This document shows positions 28,639 through 36,504 of a stretch of DNA of 64,000 bases, in pieces. The notes under the pieces are model-generated. The model was not told where the DNA came from. It did no database searches and saw only the letters and a program-made list of their open reading frames with translations. The stretch's first letter is position 1; each line of letters starts with the position of its first letter. The position numbers and the translations under genes are program-made. The stretch is from Polaromonas sp. AER18D-145. Its GTDB lineage: Bacteria > Pseudomonadota > Gammaproteobacteria > Burkholderiales > Burkholderiaceae_C. The stretch is taken from contig NZ_NBZV01000020.1 in assembly GCF_002379095.1 (NCBI RefSeq), positions 1 to 64,000 of the forward strand. The letters run 5' to 3'.

Positions 28639-28944
28639 GAATTCTGAATAAGGATTCGAATCGTGCGTGCTGGTGATGCCTACCGGCTACTCCCTGCCCT
28701 GTTGATAACTTCACCCGTGCGGAGCTGTCTGACAGGTGCCTATATTTTCAGCAGGCGAGGGCCTCCCGCAAGCCCATGATTGCATTGAAGATTCCCTGAA
28801 TGGGGAAAAATCTATGCACAATTTACACATTCCACTACGGGCGTTATGTTAAGTAATGGGTACGTTATATATCTTTTTGTACCCATTAAGGTAAATATAG
28901 GGTACACTTTGCAGCATAGTTTGACAACACAGAGCCTCCCCACC
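28639..28944 (+). promoter_or_regulatory. Intergenic region with GGGTAC operators
   Basis: 306 bp without a gene. An inverted repeat AATGGGTAC (28855-28863) / GTACCCATT (28879-28887) is followed by a third GGGTAC at 28900-28905, and the region is AT-rich (ACGTTATATATCTTTT). This spacing suits a promoter repressed by the small HTH protein encoded immediately downstream. The first 200 bp show nothing clear. Confidence 0.55.
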
Positions 28945-29163
28945 ATGACACCTGAGCAATTCACGCTGGCGCTGGCCGCGCTGGGCTGGAAACAATCGGA
29001 TTTTTGCCGCAAAACGGGCGTGAGTAAGAACACGCCTTCACGCTGGGTGAACGGCGAGACGCCGATTCAGTCATGGGTGCCCGCTTACCTTGGGGCTATG
29101 CAAGACCTTGCGGACCTACATGCGAAGTACGTAAAACCCGAAAGGGGTTTGCCCGACGCCTGA
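28945..29163 (+). CDS. Small HTH DNA-binding protein
   Basis: 72 residues from MTPEQFTLALAALGWKQSDF. Helix-turn-helix of XRE/YdaS-like type: KQSDFCRKTGVSKNTPSRWVNGETPIQSWV. The frame is open further upstream to 28846, but that would run through the operator region. Likely an autoregulator of the island's early genes. Confidence 0.75.
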   Translation: MTPEQFTLALAALGWKQSDFCRKTGVSKNTPSRWVNGETPIQSWVPAYLGAMQDLADLHAKYVKPERGLPDA

Positions 29164-29246
29164 GCGGTACTCAGGAAAAAGACGGGGCCGAAGATGCGTC
29201 AACACCTGCCAGCCCCTAACCAAGCCAACCTGTTTAGGAGGAAAGC

Positions 29247-30647
29247 ATGACTCTCTCTATTGTCGCCGACACGTACTCGCCCGATTCGCTGCCTGGCATC
29301 ACCAAGTCTTCGCGGGGGTCCTGCGACATCTACAGCGGCACCGCCGAAGCACTCATCGCCGCCAGCATCATCGCCAGTGAGCAGCTGGAGCTCCAAAAGG
29401 GACGAGCGCCAGGTGTAACGGTGTTTCTCGCCCATGGTGAGCCGTGCCCGCCCCGCCTTCGCGCGTGGCGCGAACCCGGCTACAAGGCCATCCGACAGCA
29501 AGACGATGGGACGTACCGTGTGGAAGTCACCGCGTCAAAGGAGGTGCAGGCGTGGCGTCGCAAGGTAAAAAAGGCGGCGGAACACGAGCGCGAACAACAG
29601 CGCATCAATGAGGCGTTGGCCGAGTGCGGGCAGCAATTCCGCAACTGGAAGCTACAACATGGGTTCAGCGGTCACCCGGGCATTCCCGGCTCATGGCAGA
29701 ACTCCTACGAGTGGTGGGAGGGCACCAAGGAGCAACTCCAAGAAGTGGGTATTGGTGTCGGACTGAAGTTCCCTGTCGCCACGGGCGCAACCGTATACAT
29801 GTATTGCAAGTGCCCGCTTGGCTTTGATGTTCGCGTCTATCTTCCGGACAGCAGCTATGCACCTGGAAAGGCAACTGCTCGCATCTACACCGCTCAGAGC
29901 TGGTACGTCCCTCACGTCGAGGCTTCGAAGCAGTACGTCCAACACGCTCCTGGCGTGCTCCGCGAGGTGTGGGCGTTCTCCGGCTGGAGGAGCCGCGACT
30001 TCTACCATGGCAGCGCGGAGGCGTTTGTGACGGCCGGCCTTGTGCCGTCTCTCGACCTGTTCCCTGGACAGCCAGGCACGAACAAGGTCCAAGCGTCCTA
30101 TTGCAAGGGATGGATTGCGGCCACGAGTTCACCACGGAGCAACTTTGAGGCGACCATCCGCAGGCGGGGCAAGAGCAACGAGTTCTGCGTGGAACTGCCG
30201 GTCACTTCGGCCGAGAGGGAAAGGCGCGAGGAAGCGTGCAAGCAACACGACCTAGAGCAGAGCGAGCGCGCCGGGGTGCTGGCTGCTGAACGGAAACAGC
30301 TTCGGCAAGGCGCAGAGCCCGAGAAGACCGTTGAGGAGTTTCGTGCGGACCGCGCCGAGAGGACGGAGTTTTCCCTGGATATCCTTTGGCAGACGGTCTT
30401 TGCCAAGTCTGATGGCGCACTGAGCTTCGACCTACGCGAAGGCAACGAGTTGCGGGATGGTCTGGCCGAAGCCTTCCAGACCATCCGCGACGCCGTGCAG
30501 GAAGCAGACATCCTGCGCGACAAGAAGCAAATTGCCGCTGCGCGGACCCGCATCAAGCTGGTGGCCGCCCGCAATGACAAGGGTTTGCAATCGCTGCTCC
30601 GGAACGCGCAGCACCTGCGCGTGGTGCAACCCTCTCCAAAGAAGTAG
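29247..30647 (+). CDS. Unknown island protein with internal duplication
   Basis: 466 residues, preceded by a strong AGGAGG 5 nt before the ATG. No signal peptide or membrane segment. Two segments resemble each other: residues 23-60 (CDIYSGTAEALIAAS ... LELQKGRAPG) and 247-285 (RDFYHGSAEAFVTAG ... LDLFPGQPG). The shared core is D-[IF]-Y-x-G-[ST]-AEA. Each copy is followed by a basic segment and then a charged helical stretch (KKAAEHEREQQRINEAL and ERERREEACKQHDLEQSER). The C-terminal 100 residues are helical. I do not recognise the family; a two-copy DNA- or protein-binding module is a guess. Confidence 0.7.
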   Translation: MTLSIVADTYSPDSLPGITKSSRGSCDIYSGTAEALIAASIIASEQLELQKGRAPGVTVFLAHGEPCPPRLRAWREPGYKAIRQQDDGTYRVEVTASKEVQAWRRKVKKAAEHEREQQRINEALAECGQQFRNWKLQHGFSGHPGIPGSWQNSYEWWEGTKEQLQEVGIGVGLKFPVATGATVYMYCKCPLGFDVRVYLPDSSYAPGKATARIYTAQSWYVPHVEASKQYVQHAPGVLREVWAFSGWRSRDFYHGSAEAFVTAGLVPSLDLFPGQPGTNKVQASYCKGWIAATSSPRSNFEATIRRRGKSNEFCVELPVTSAERERREEACKQHDLEQSERAGVLAAERKQLRQGAEPEKTVEEFRADRAERTEFSLDILWQTVFAKSDGALSFDLREGNELRDGLAEAFQTIRDAVQEADILRDKKQIAAARTRIKLVAARNDKGLQSLLRNAQHLRVVQPSPKK

Positions 30648-30771
30648 GGCTTCACAAGGCAGAATCAAAATTGCCCCAGCCTAGCCCGCGACTAATTACC
30701 GCTGGCGAAAAGTCGGACTCTTTCACCGACAGGCCGGGGCACCCAATGAAAGGCACTTTGAAAGGGTGCGA

Positions 30772-31626
30772 ATGAGTCAGGAAACGAATAGCGAAAAGGT
30801 CGAATACATGTTGAGGGGGGGAACCCTGGCAGAGGCATTAACGTACCATGCCAGCCCTGAAACAGCGACGAGGCGGGCGCAATTGCTGGCGCTGCCCATA
30901 GAGGACATTGACCGGCTTTGTGCGGCTGAATTTGACGCCCAACGCAAGCGGACCGAGCAGGGGCGTTTTTACAACCAGTGGCAAGCCGAGGCCGACTATG
31001 AAACGTGGGCAAGGCTCGACCATTGGAGCCCCGACGAAGCCGTTGCCCTGCTTTTGGGCAAGAACCCTGACGTGGTTAGTTGGGGCTCCCTCAAAGACTA
31101 TCGTCGCGATGATGAATTGGCTGAAGGGCAAATGCAAAGGCTCGGAATCGTAGCTGGTCAATTTAACGCTAGTCGCTACTTGGTCACACGGTATCTGGAT
31201 TTTGCCTTTATCTTGAGCCGTGCCGAAGTCTTCATTCCGGTGGGCCCGTGCTCCTTCAATGTTGACCCCGTGGCGGCTTTGAACTGTGCAAGAGCGAAAA
31301 ATATCCCCATTCCCGCGCCGTTGGAAGCCGCATTGGCAGGGAGAAAGCCGCGGCCCGTCCAAACCTTAGCAACCGCACCCGCGGCAGTAGTCACGCCAGA
31401 GCCCCAGCGCGAACCGGTGGTGTTTGAAAGTGCCAGCGATGCGCCGGCCAGTAAGGTTTGGACTGATGAGCGCAAGGCAGACGCCCGCGCATACCGCGAA
31501 AAGCACGGTCTAAAAAAGACTGCCGAGTACTACAGAGTGTCCCAAGCCACTATTTCAAAGCACATACCCGCCGAAAAAGAAAAGCCAACGGTGCTTGGTC
31601 CCTGGGGTGGGTTGAGAAAAAAATAA
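30772..31626 (+). CDS. Island protein with C-terminal helix-turn-helix
   Basis: 284 residues from the ATG at 30772 (GAAAGGG upstream; a GTG at 30766 is an alternative). Residues 55-150 are unrecognised (YETWARLDHWSPDEAVALLLGKNPD, a pattern seen in plasmid and island proteins). A Pro/Ala-rich linker occupies about 185-220. The C-terminal 45 residues contain a clear HTH (RAYREKHGLKKTAEYYRVSQATISKHIP). Possibly a DNA-binding regulator or partition factor; not certain. Confidence 0.6.
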   Translation: MSQETNSEKVEYMLRGGTLAEALTYHASPETATRRAQLLALPIEDIDRLCAAEFDAQRKRTEQGRFYNQWQAEADYETWARLDHWSPDEAVALLLGKNPDVVSWGSLKDYRRDDELAEGQMQRLGIVAGQFNASRYLVTRYLDFAFILSRAEVFIPVGPCSFNVDPVAALNCARAKNIPIPAPLEAALAGRKPRPVQTLATAPAAVVTPEPQREPVVFESASDAPASKVWTDERKADARAYREKHGLKKTAEYYRVSQATISKHIPAEKEKPTVLGPWGGLRKK

Positions 31627-31628
31627 CC

Positions 31629-31725
31629 CGCAAGGGGTTGCGAGGGGGTTGCGGTTTAGTCCGTTCCCTCAGAGCGAAAAACCGCATCCGCAAGGGGTTG
31701 CGGTTTGACCGCAACGGGGGTTGCG
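31629..31725. repeat. Three hairpins with a GGGG loop upstream of alpA
   Basis: CGCAA-GGGG-TTGCG at 31629-31642, CCGCAA-GGGG-TTGCGG at 31688-31703 and CGCAAC-GGGG-GTTGCG at 31710-31725. All have perfect stems and the same four-base loop. A further half unit GGGGGTTGCGGTTT is at 31645-31658. They fill the spacer before alpA and could be protein-binding iterons, RNA hairpins or terminators. Confidence 0.75.
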
Positions 31726-31770
31726 CCAACAAAGTTCATTCCGTTCATTCACTACATGCAACGGGGCTTC

Positions 31771-31995
31771 ATGGCAACAATTACCGCTTCAACCTTCGAC
31801 AACCTGCCCGCAACGGGCTTCATACGTCAGGCCCAACTCATACCCGATGTTGTGCCGTTCTCTTCAGCCACCCTGTGGAGAAAGTGCAAGGCTGGCAAAT
31901 TTCCTAAACCGGTAAAACTGTCCGAGCGCGTTACGGCGTGGCGTGTCGGCGATGTTCGGTTGTTTCTGGACGCGCAACAGGGAGGTGCCAAGTAA
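31771..31995 (+). CDS. alpA: AlpA family DNA-binding / excisionase-like protein
   Basis: 74 residues from the ATG at 31771. Winged-helix AlpA pattern: GFIRQAQLIPDVVPFSSATLWRKCKAGKFPKPVKLSERVTAWRVGDVRLFL. In P4-like and CP4-57 elements AlpA activates int or acts as an excisionase. It overlaps the next gene by one base (TAATG). Confidence 0.88.
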   Translation: MATITASTFDNLPATGFIRQAQLIPDVVPFSSATLWRKCKAGKFPKPVKLSERVTAWRVGDVRLFLDAQQGGAK

Positions 31996-32366
31996 TGAGC
32001 AGCACCCAAATTTACCGACACCCGGACGGATTCGATATTAGCTTTGCGCCAGGGCTGCTGAATGTGACAAACGATGACGGGGACAGCGTTGCTGTTCCGA
32101 TTGGGCTGCTTGGAATCACGAAGCGGGTCGGCAAGCTGAACGCCATTGGCGACGATGCCGTCAATCTGGCAGAGCAGGCCGGGGCTGGTATTGCGATTGA
32201 CTACCTGAACGCGATGCTGGCCACGAGAGCCCAAGTCGAGCGCGTTGCGGCAATGCAAACCGCCATTCTTGACCTGCAACGCCTGCCGCATCCAGGGCAC
32301 GCCGCAAGGGGCGCGGCTGCGGCGATGCTGAATGTGCTTAAGCGTGGTTTGGGGTTGTCTAAATGA
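31995..32366 (+). CDS. Hypothetical island protein
   Basis: 123 residues, GGAGGTG 8 nt before the ATG. The N-terminal half is beta-like (YRHPDGFDISFAPGLLNVTNDDGDSVAVPIGLLG), the rest helical (AIDYLNAMLATRAQVERVAAMQTAILDLQRLPHPG). It overlaps its neighbours at both ends, so it belongs to the replication-gene operon. No function recognised. Confidence 0.65.
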   Translation: MSSTQIYRHPDGFDISFAPGLLNVTNDDGDSVAVPIGLLGITKRVGKLNAIGDDAVNLAEQAGAGIAIDYLNAMLATRAQVERVAAMQTAILDLQRLPHPGHAARGAAAAMLNVLKRGLGLSK

Positions 32367-32692
32367 AAACGCCCGGAACCCCTGAAAAAGAAGAACCGAG
32401 CGCTCCGAACAAGCCGAAGTTTACTGGAACCGATAACCCGCGTCACCTGCGAGCCATTGCCGCACTGTTACGCCGCCCCATGCCGCGGGAATCGCTAGAC
32501 AAGGAATCTGGCGCATCCAATGGTCCCGAACTGGTGGCAGAGCTTCGCCGCCGCGGGCTCGATGTTCCGTGTGAGCGCATCCGGTTTATTGACCGTGATG
32601 GCTACCCCTGCCGTCCTGGTGTTTACAGCCTGACTATTGACGACCGCCGCAAGGTTTACCAATGGCAAGCCAAGCAAGGGGGCGCCGCATGA
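32363..32692 (+). CDS. Winged-helix-like island protein
   Basis: 109 residues starting with a 4-bp overlap (ATGA). RHLRAIAALLRRPMPRESLDKESGASNGPELVAELRRRGLDVPCERI reads as a winged helix of the kind found beside primases in phage-like islands, followed by IDRDGYPCRPGVYSLTIDDRRKV. Probably binds DNA; role in replication inferred from position only. Confidence 0.65.
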   Translation: MKTPGTPEKEEPSAPNKPKFTGTDNPRHLRAIAALLRRPMPRESLDKESGASNGPELVAELRRRGLDVPCERIRFIDRDGYPCRPGVYSLTIDDRRKVYQWQAKQGGAA

Positions 32693-33045
32693 AGAGAATC
32701 TCTGCACCAGGCGCTGCGGGCGAGACCGGCGAACAGCTTTCATTCCTTCCGCCGCCGCCATTTAATCCGGCATGGCCAACCCGTGGAAGCTTGGCCGATA
32801 GAGCGCTGGGTATGTTGATGGATGGCCGGATGATTGACCATCCCGACTTTGAAAACAGCACGCAAAGCTGGCGACTCGGGGCCGTGGTGTTCACGCTGCG
32901 CACGCTGGGCTGGCCGATTGAGACCATCGAGATTCCTAGCCCGACAGAGCACAGCCCCGACCGGGTAATTGCGCTGTATCGCCTTGATGGAAAGTACACC
33001 GCGCAAGCCTTGGCGATGAACGGGAGGGCTGCTCGTGTTAGCTGA
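32689..33045 (+). CDS. Hypothetical island protein
   Basis: 118 residues, ATGA overlap with the previous stop. Residues 35-118 (GSLADRALGMLMDGRMIDHPDFENSTQSWRLGAVVFTLRTLGWPIETIEI) look like another small winged-helix or adaptor. Found next to primase genes in related elements, by my recollection of the pattern; no function assigned. Confidence 0.6.
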   Translation: MKRISAPGAAGETGEQLSFLPPPPFNPAWPTRGSLADRALGMLMDGRMIDHPDFENSTQSWRLGAVVFTLRTLGWPIETIEIPSPTEHSPDRVIALYRLDGKYTAQALAMNGRAARVS

Positions 33046-34966
33046 CACCGACCGCGCCATTGATGCGCTGCAAGCCATACCACCCGACCTACCCCGTGAT
33101 GAATGGGTGCGCGCTGGTATGGCCGCCCAAGCTGCCGGGCTCGACTTTGACGCCTTCAATGACTGGAGCTCCGGGGCTGGGAACTACAGCGAACAGGACG
33201 CCCGCACTACGTGGCGAAGTTTCAAGCCGGGTAAGGGTGTGGGGGCTGGAACCTTGTTCAAGCTGGCCGCAGAAAACGGCTGGCGCATTGGTGCCGACAA
33301 ACCCCGAGCAAGGGCCGCAAAGCCCGTACAGCGCACCGCACGCCCTTGCGTGGCCGCTGTGGACGTGTGGGCACGCTGCGAGCCTGCAACGCCTGAGCAC
33401 GGCTACCTCGTGGCAAAGCAAGGCACGCCGGACGGGTTGCGCGTGGTGCCTGCTGGTGACGCTCTGACCATTGCCGGGCAACGCATGGCCGGGGCCTTGG
33501 CTGTGCCAGTGCACAAACTTGATGGCACGTTATCGAGCCTGCAATTTATCCCGCCGCCTGGTGCTGGAAAGAAACTCAACCTGCCCGGCGGGGATATGGC
33601 CGGGGTGTTCATCGTGGGCGAACTGCTGCCCGGTGGTGCCGCCTACATCGTGGAGGGTATCGGCGCTGCATGGGTTTGCTGGAAAGCAACGGGCCGCGCG
33701 GCCGTCGTGTGTTTCGGAGCTGGCAATATTCGCCGCGTGGCTACTGACCTGCGAGCGCGTGACGCATCCGCCCGGCTGGTGCTGGTGCCTGATGTGGGCA
33801 AGGAAAGCCAAGCTGAGGCAATCGCCCGCGATGTGGGCGCCGCTGTGGTGAACATGCCTGATGGCTGGCCGAATAACGCGGACGTGAACGACCTGGCCCA
33901 GCGTGACGGGCTCGACGTGCTGGACGTGCTGCTATCGAGCGAGCCGCCCAAGCCGGAACCGCGTTACAAGCTGCTTGGCAGCGCCGACCTGCACGCCCTG
34001 CCGCCGCTGGCTTGGCGCGTCCGTGGCGTGTTGCCTGCCGAGGGCTTGGCCGCACTGTATGGGCCGAGCGCATCCGGTAAATCGTTTCTCGGGTTCGATG
34101 CTGCCGCCGCTATTGCCGAGGGCCGTCGCTGGTTTGATTGCCGTGTGGAAGCCGCGCCCGTGGTCTATGCCGCATTGGAAGGTGAAGCCGGGTTCAAGCT
34201 GCGTGTGGCTGCATGGGAAGCCCACACGGGCCGCGCCTTGCCTGCAGGCTTGTCTATGGTGCTGCAGTCGTTCAAGCTGACCGAGCCCCAGGACGTGCAA
34301 GACCTGGCCGCTGTGGTGCCTGCTGGCGCTGTGGTGTTTCTCGACACGCTGAACCGGGCCGCCCCGACTGCTGACGAAAACAGTTCAAAGGATATGGGCG
34401 AGATTCTGAGCGCCGCCAAGGAACTGCAAAGCCTGACAGGCGGGCTGGTGGTGCTGATTCACCACACGGGCAAGGATGCGACCAAGGGGCTACGCGGGCA
34501 CAGTTCGCTATTCGCTGCGATGGATGCCGCTATCGAGGTTTCACGCGATGGCGACCGCCGGGAATGGCGGGTGGCCAAAAGCAAGGACGGGCAGGACGGG
34601 GATGCGCACCCGTTCAAGCTGCAAATCGAGATGCTGGGAGCTGATGACTACGGCGACGCCATTACATCGTGTGCGGTGGTGCCTGACCATGCCGCCCAGG
34701 ACGTGCGAGCCGTGAAGCTGCCCCAGGGTGGTAATCAACGGCTGGTGCTGGATGCCCTGCGACCGATGTTCAAGGATGGCACGACAGGCAAGCCGGGAGC
34801 GCCGCCGCTGCGCCCGTGCATTGAACTGGAGGCCGCCGTAAGTGCTGGGGCTGGCCGGTTGACGTGCCCGACCGACCGCAGAGCTACCCGCACCAGAGAG
34901 GCAATCACGGGGCTGGTTTCCCGTGGTGTGATGGGCTTAAACGAGAGCTGGCTGTGGCTGAACTGA
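33035..34966 (+). CDS. Primase-helicase: PriCT-2, Toprim-like and RepA-type ATPase
   Basis: 643 residues from a GTG at 33035, with GGGAGG upstream and an 11-bp overlap with the previous gene. Residues 5-80 match PriCT-2 (WVRAGMAAQAAGLDFDAFNDWS ... TTWRSFKPG). Residues 100-300 form a Toprim-like domain (ACCF-type core AAVVCFGAGNIRRV, LVLVPDVGKESQAEAIARDV, NNADVNDLAQRDG). Residues 320-560 are a RecA-fold RepA-type helicase with Walker A GPSASGKSF (343) and Walker B GAVVFLDTLNR, then LVVLIHHTGKD. It probably drives replication of the excised island. Confidence 0.88.
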   Translation: MLADTDRAIDALQAIPPDLPRDEWVRAGMAAQAAGLDFDAFNDWSSGAGNYSEQDARTTWRSFKPGKGVGAGTLFKLAAENGWRIGADKPRARAAKPVQRTARPCVAAVDVWARCEPATPEHGYLVAKQGTPDGLRVVPAGDALTIAGQRMAGALAVPVHKLDGTLSSLQFIPPPGAGKKLNLPGGDMAGVFIVGELLPGGAAYIVEGIGAAWVCWKATGRAAVVCFGAGNIRRVATDLRARDASARLVLVPDVGKESQAEAIARDVGAAVVNMPDGWPNNADVNDLAQRDGLDVLDVLLSSEPPKPEPRYKLLGSADLHALPPLAWRVRGVLPAEGLAALYGPSASGKSFLGFDAAAAIAEGRRWFDCRVEAAPVVYAALEGEAGFKLRVAAWEAHTGRALPAGLSMVLQSFKLTEPQDVQDLAAVVPAGAVVFLDTLNRAAPTADENSSKDMGEILSAAKELQSLTGGLVVLIHHTGKDATKGLRGHSSLFAAMDAAIEVSRDGDRREWRVAKSKDGQDGDAHPFKLQIEMLGADDYGDAITSCAVVPDHAAQDVRAVKLPQGGNQRLVLDALRPMFKDGTTGKPGAPPLRPCIELEAAVSAGAGRLTCPTDRRATRTREAITGLVSRGVMGLNESWLWLN

Positions 34967-34967
34967 A

Positions 34968-35043
34968 TAACCGAAGTTCACCGTTTTCGCCGTTTTCGGT
35001 GGATTCCGTAACCGAAGTTCTCCCCCCCCCATATAGGGGGGAG
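34968..35043 (+). terminator. Direct repeats and G/C hairpin after the primase gene
   Basis: TAACCGAAGTTC occurs at 34968-34979 and again at 35009-35020. The second copy runs into a hairpin, CTCCCCC with C run ... ATATA ... GGGGGGAG (35020-35043), followed by GGGGATTTTTCGGGG. It could end the primase mRNA; the repeats are unexplained. Confidence 0.5.
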
Positions 35044-35074
35044 AAAGTTCGGGGATTTTTCGGGGGCTGTACCA

Positions 35075-35158
35075 ATGCCTGATTTATTCGGCCTGGAGCA
35101 ACAGCCAAAGCGAAGCACCGCGAACTTAACAAAGGTAAGCAATGAAAAAAACGCCTAA
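35075..35158 (+). CDS. Possible 27-residue ORF
   Basis: ATG-TAA frame MPDLFGLEQQPKRSTANLTK plus 7 residues, overlapping the next gene's start. MPDLFG.EQ beginnings are common for small phage genes, but no ribosome site of note is seen. Weakly supported. Confidence 0.3.
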   Translation: MPDLFGLEQQPKRSTANLTKVSNEKNA

Positions 35159-35348
35159 TCCACAATTGGCACGGGCCATCAATCGACAAGCGCACATGCT
35201 GGCCGCGCAATCGTTCGCCGCAATTCGCGGGACGCTGGAAAAAAAGGCCCGCGCCATGCTGCAAGGGGGCCATAGCCTGGAGGAAACGATTGGGTTAATA
35301 CAAGCAGAGAGGACATGGCAGGGAGACCCGACCTGTGGACGCCTCTAA
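35142..35348 (+). CDS. Small hypothetical island protein
   Basis: 68 residues; AAAGG stands 7 nt before the ATG. Helical, basic: ARAINRQAHMLAAQSFAAIRG, EKKARAMLQGGHSLEETIGLIQAE. Resembles short regulatory or nucleoid-associated proteins of islands only in general character. Confidence 0.5.
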   Translation: MKKTPNPQLARAINRQAHMLAAQSFAAIRGTLEKKARAMLQGGHSLEETIGLIQAERTWQGDPTCGRL

Positions 35349-35590
35349 TTGCGGAGCATTACGCGTGTGTATGTGCCCGCGCGTGAATTATCTGACATGT
35401 ACGCATAGGCGCGCGCATCCGCGCGCGAGGCAATCATTTGCTGGTCGCGCACTTTCCGCGCAATCCGCGCAAGTGCAAGAAACGTGCGCGTCCGCGCGCG
35501 AGGTAATCATTTGCTGGTGCCATCGCCCATGTGTGTGTGCCCGTGCGCGCGCGTATACAGGCGGGCTGCATGCGTTTGCGGGCGCGGGGG

Positions 35591-35605
35591 TGGTAACCGT
35601 TACCA
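35591..35605. promoter_or_regulatory. Palindrome TGGTAAC-C-GTTACCA
   Basis: Perfect 7-bp arms around one central base, the form of a repressor or replication-protein site. No matching second copy was seen. Confidence 0.4.
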
Positions 35606-35608
35606 CTT

Positions 35609-35647
35609 CTGGCTTCTCACTATCCAATTCGAATAGTGAAAAGCCAG
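35609..35647. terminator. Long hairpin (7 + 7 bp stem, 9-nt loop)
   Basis: CTGGCTT-C-TCACTAT pairs with ATAGTGA-A-AAGCCAG, one internal mismatch. No U tract follows, so it may be a cruciform or protein site rather than a terminator. Confidence 0.4.
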
Positions 35648-35916
35648 CCCAGCGCGGTCAAACTGCTATCTGCACTCACTCGTGCGAGCAGTACGCGCAG
35701 GCGTCCGCGCGCGAGGCGCCATCCATACCCGACCCTTTCGGTCCTGCTCAGTCTTGCGAAGTTGACACACCATACAGGGCAGACAGTCATTAATCAAGGT
35801 TTTGGCGTAAAACGCATGGGTTCGAAGTATGTGAGTTATTTTCAGTCCGAACACCGCCCGTCTGCGGCGTGCGGGACGGCGCAATGACAGGCAACTCGGT
35901 TAACTAAGGATTCATT

Positions 35917-36504
35917 ATGGGCGACCCAACAACGATGGCAATGATGGCAATGGCGGCTTCGGCTGGTGGCGCCGTGCTGCAGGCTGATGCTGCCGATGAA
36001 GCAGCGAACAAGCAGCAGAACATCCTGACGGCTGGCGAAGAAGAAAACCAGCGCATCAACAAGGCCGGTGAAGAGCGGGTCAACGACTTTGCCAAGGACG
36101 TTTTCGACCCGACCAAGCGCGATGAGCGTTATGAGGACGGCGCGGCAAAACGTGAAGATTCGCTGGTTTCGGCCTTGATGAGCACCACGCCCAACGCTGG
36201 CGCAACTGGCAATGTCAGCACGGACTATTTGACCGGCAACAGCGCATCCCAAGCGGCAGGCATGGGCGAAGCGCAGAAACGCGCCAAGCTGATGGCCCGA
36301 AGTGGCGGCGGCGGGCTGATGTACGGCGCGGAAGCCATGATGGGCGGCGACTTGTCGAGTGACCTGGCGGGCCTGGCGCAGAAAACCCGGCGCAACAGCA
36401 TTTACACGCAGAACGCAGCCGGACGGGTGCGCAACGAAGGCTCGCTGGCGGGCGGGCTGCTGCAAGGTGTTGGTGCGGCTGGAATGAAAATGGGTGGGAC
36501 GTAA
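35917..36504 (+). CDS. Phage virion-associated (internal protein-like) remnant
   Basis: 195 residues, AAGGA before the ATG. N-terminal Ala/Met-rich hydrophobic stretch (MAMMAMAASAGGAVLQ), then a charged helix (EAANKQQNILTAGEEENQRINKAGEERV) and Gly-rich repeats (ARSGGGGLMYGAEAMMGG). This composition fits the internal or ejection proteins of podoviruses; the assignment is by style, not by a diagnostic motif. The stop overlaps the next start (TAATG), as in phage structural operons. Confidence 0.5.
   Translation: MGDPTTMAMMAMAASAGGAVLQADAADEAANKQQNILTAGEEENQRINKAGEERVNDFAKDVFDPTKRDERYEDGAAKREDSLVSALMSTTPNAGATGNVSTDYLTGNSASQAAGMGEAQKRAKLMARSGGGGLMYGAEAMMGGDLSSDLAGLAQKTRRNSIYTQNAAGRVRNEGSLAGGLLQGVGAAGMKMGGT

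Larger units (their letters stand above)
35349..35916. other. 568-bp noncoding region rich in repeats
   Basis: No convincing gene: the open frames here are Cys/Arg-rich and shaped by CG runs. Contents: TCCGCGCGCGAGG-type units near 35418, 35490 and 35703, two of them extended by -TAATCATTTGCTGG or -CAATCATTTGCTGG; alternating purine-pyrimidine runs (GTGTGTGTGCCCGTGCGCGC) that could adopt Z-form; a 15-bp palindrome at 35591-35605; and a long hairpin at 35609-35647. It follows the replication genes, so an origin or a control region is possible. Confidence 0.55.

Noticed and set aside
31629..31725. CRISPR array
   Set aside because: Units are hairpins of 14-17 bp at irregular spacing with no uniform spacers and no cas genes; no CRISPR seen anywhere in the window.
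35335..35793. 152-codon open frame in the island's noncoding block
   Set aside because: Cys/Arg/Ala-rich, built from CG runs and repeats, without a ribosome site; treated as noncoding.
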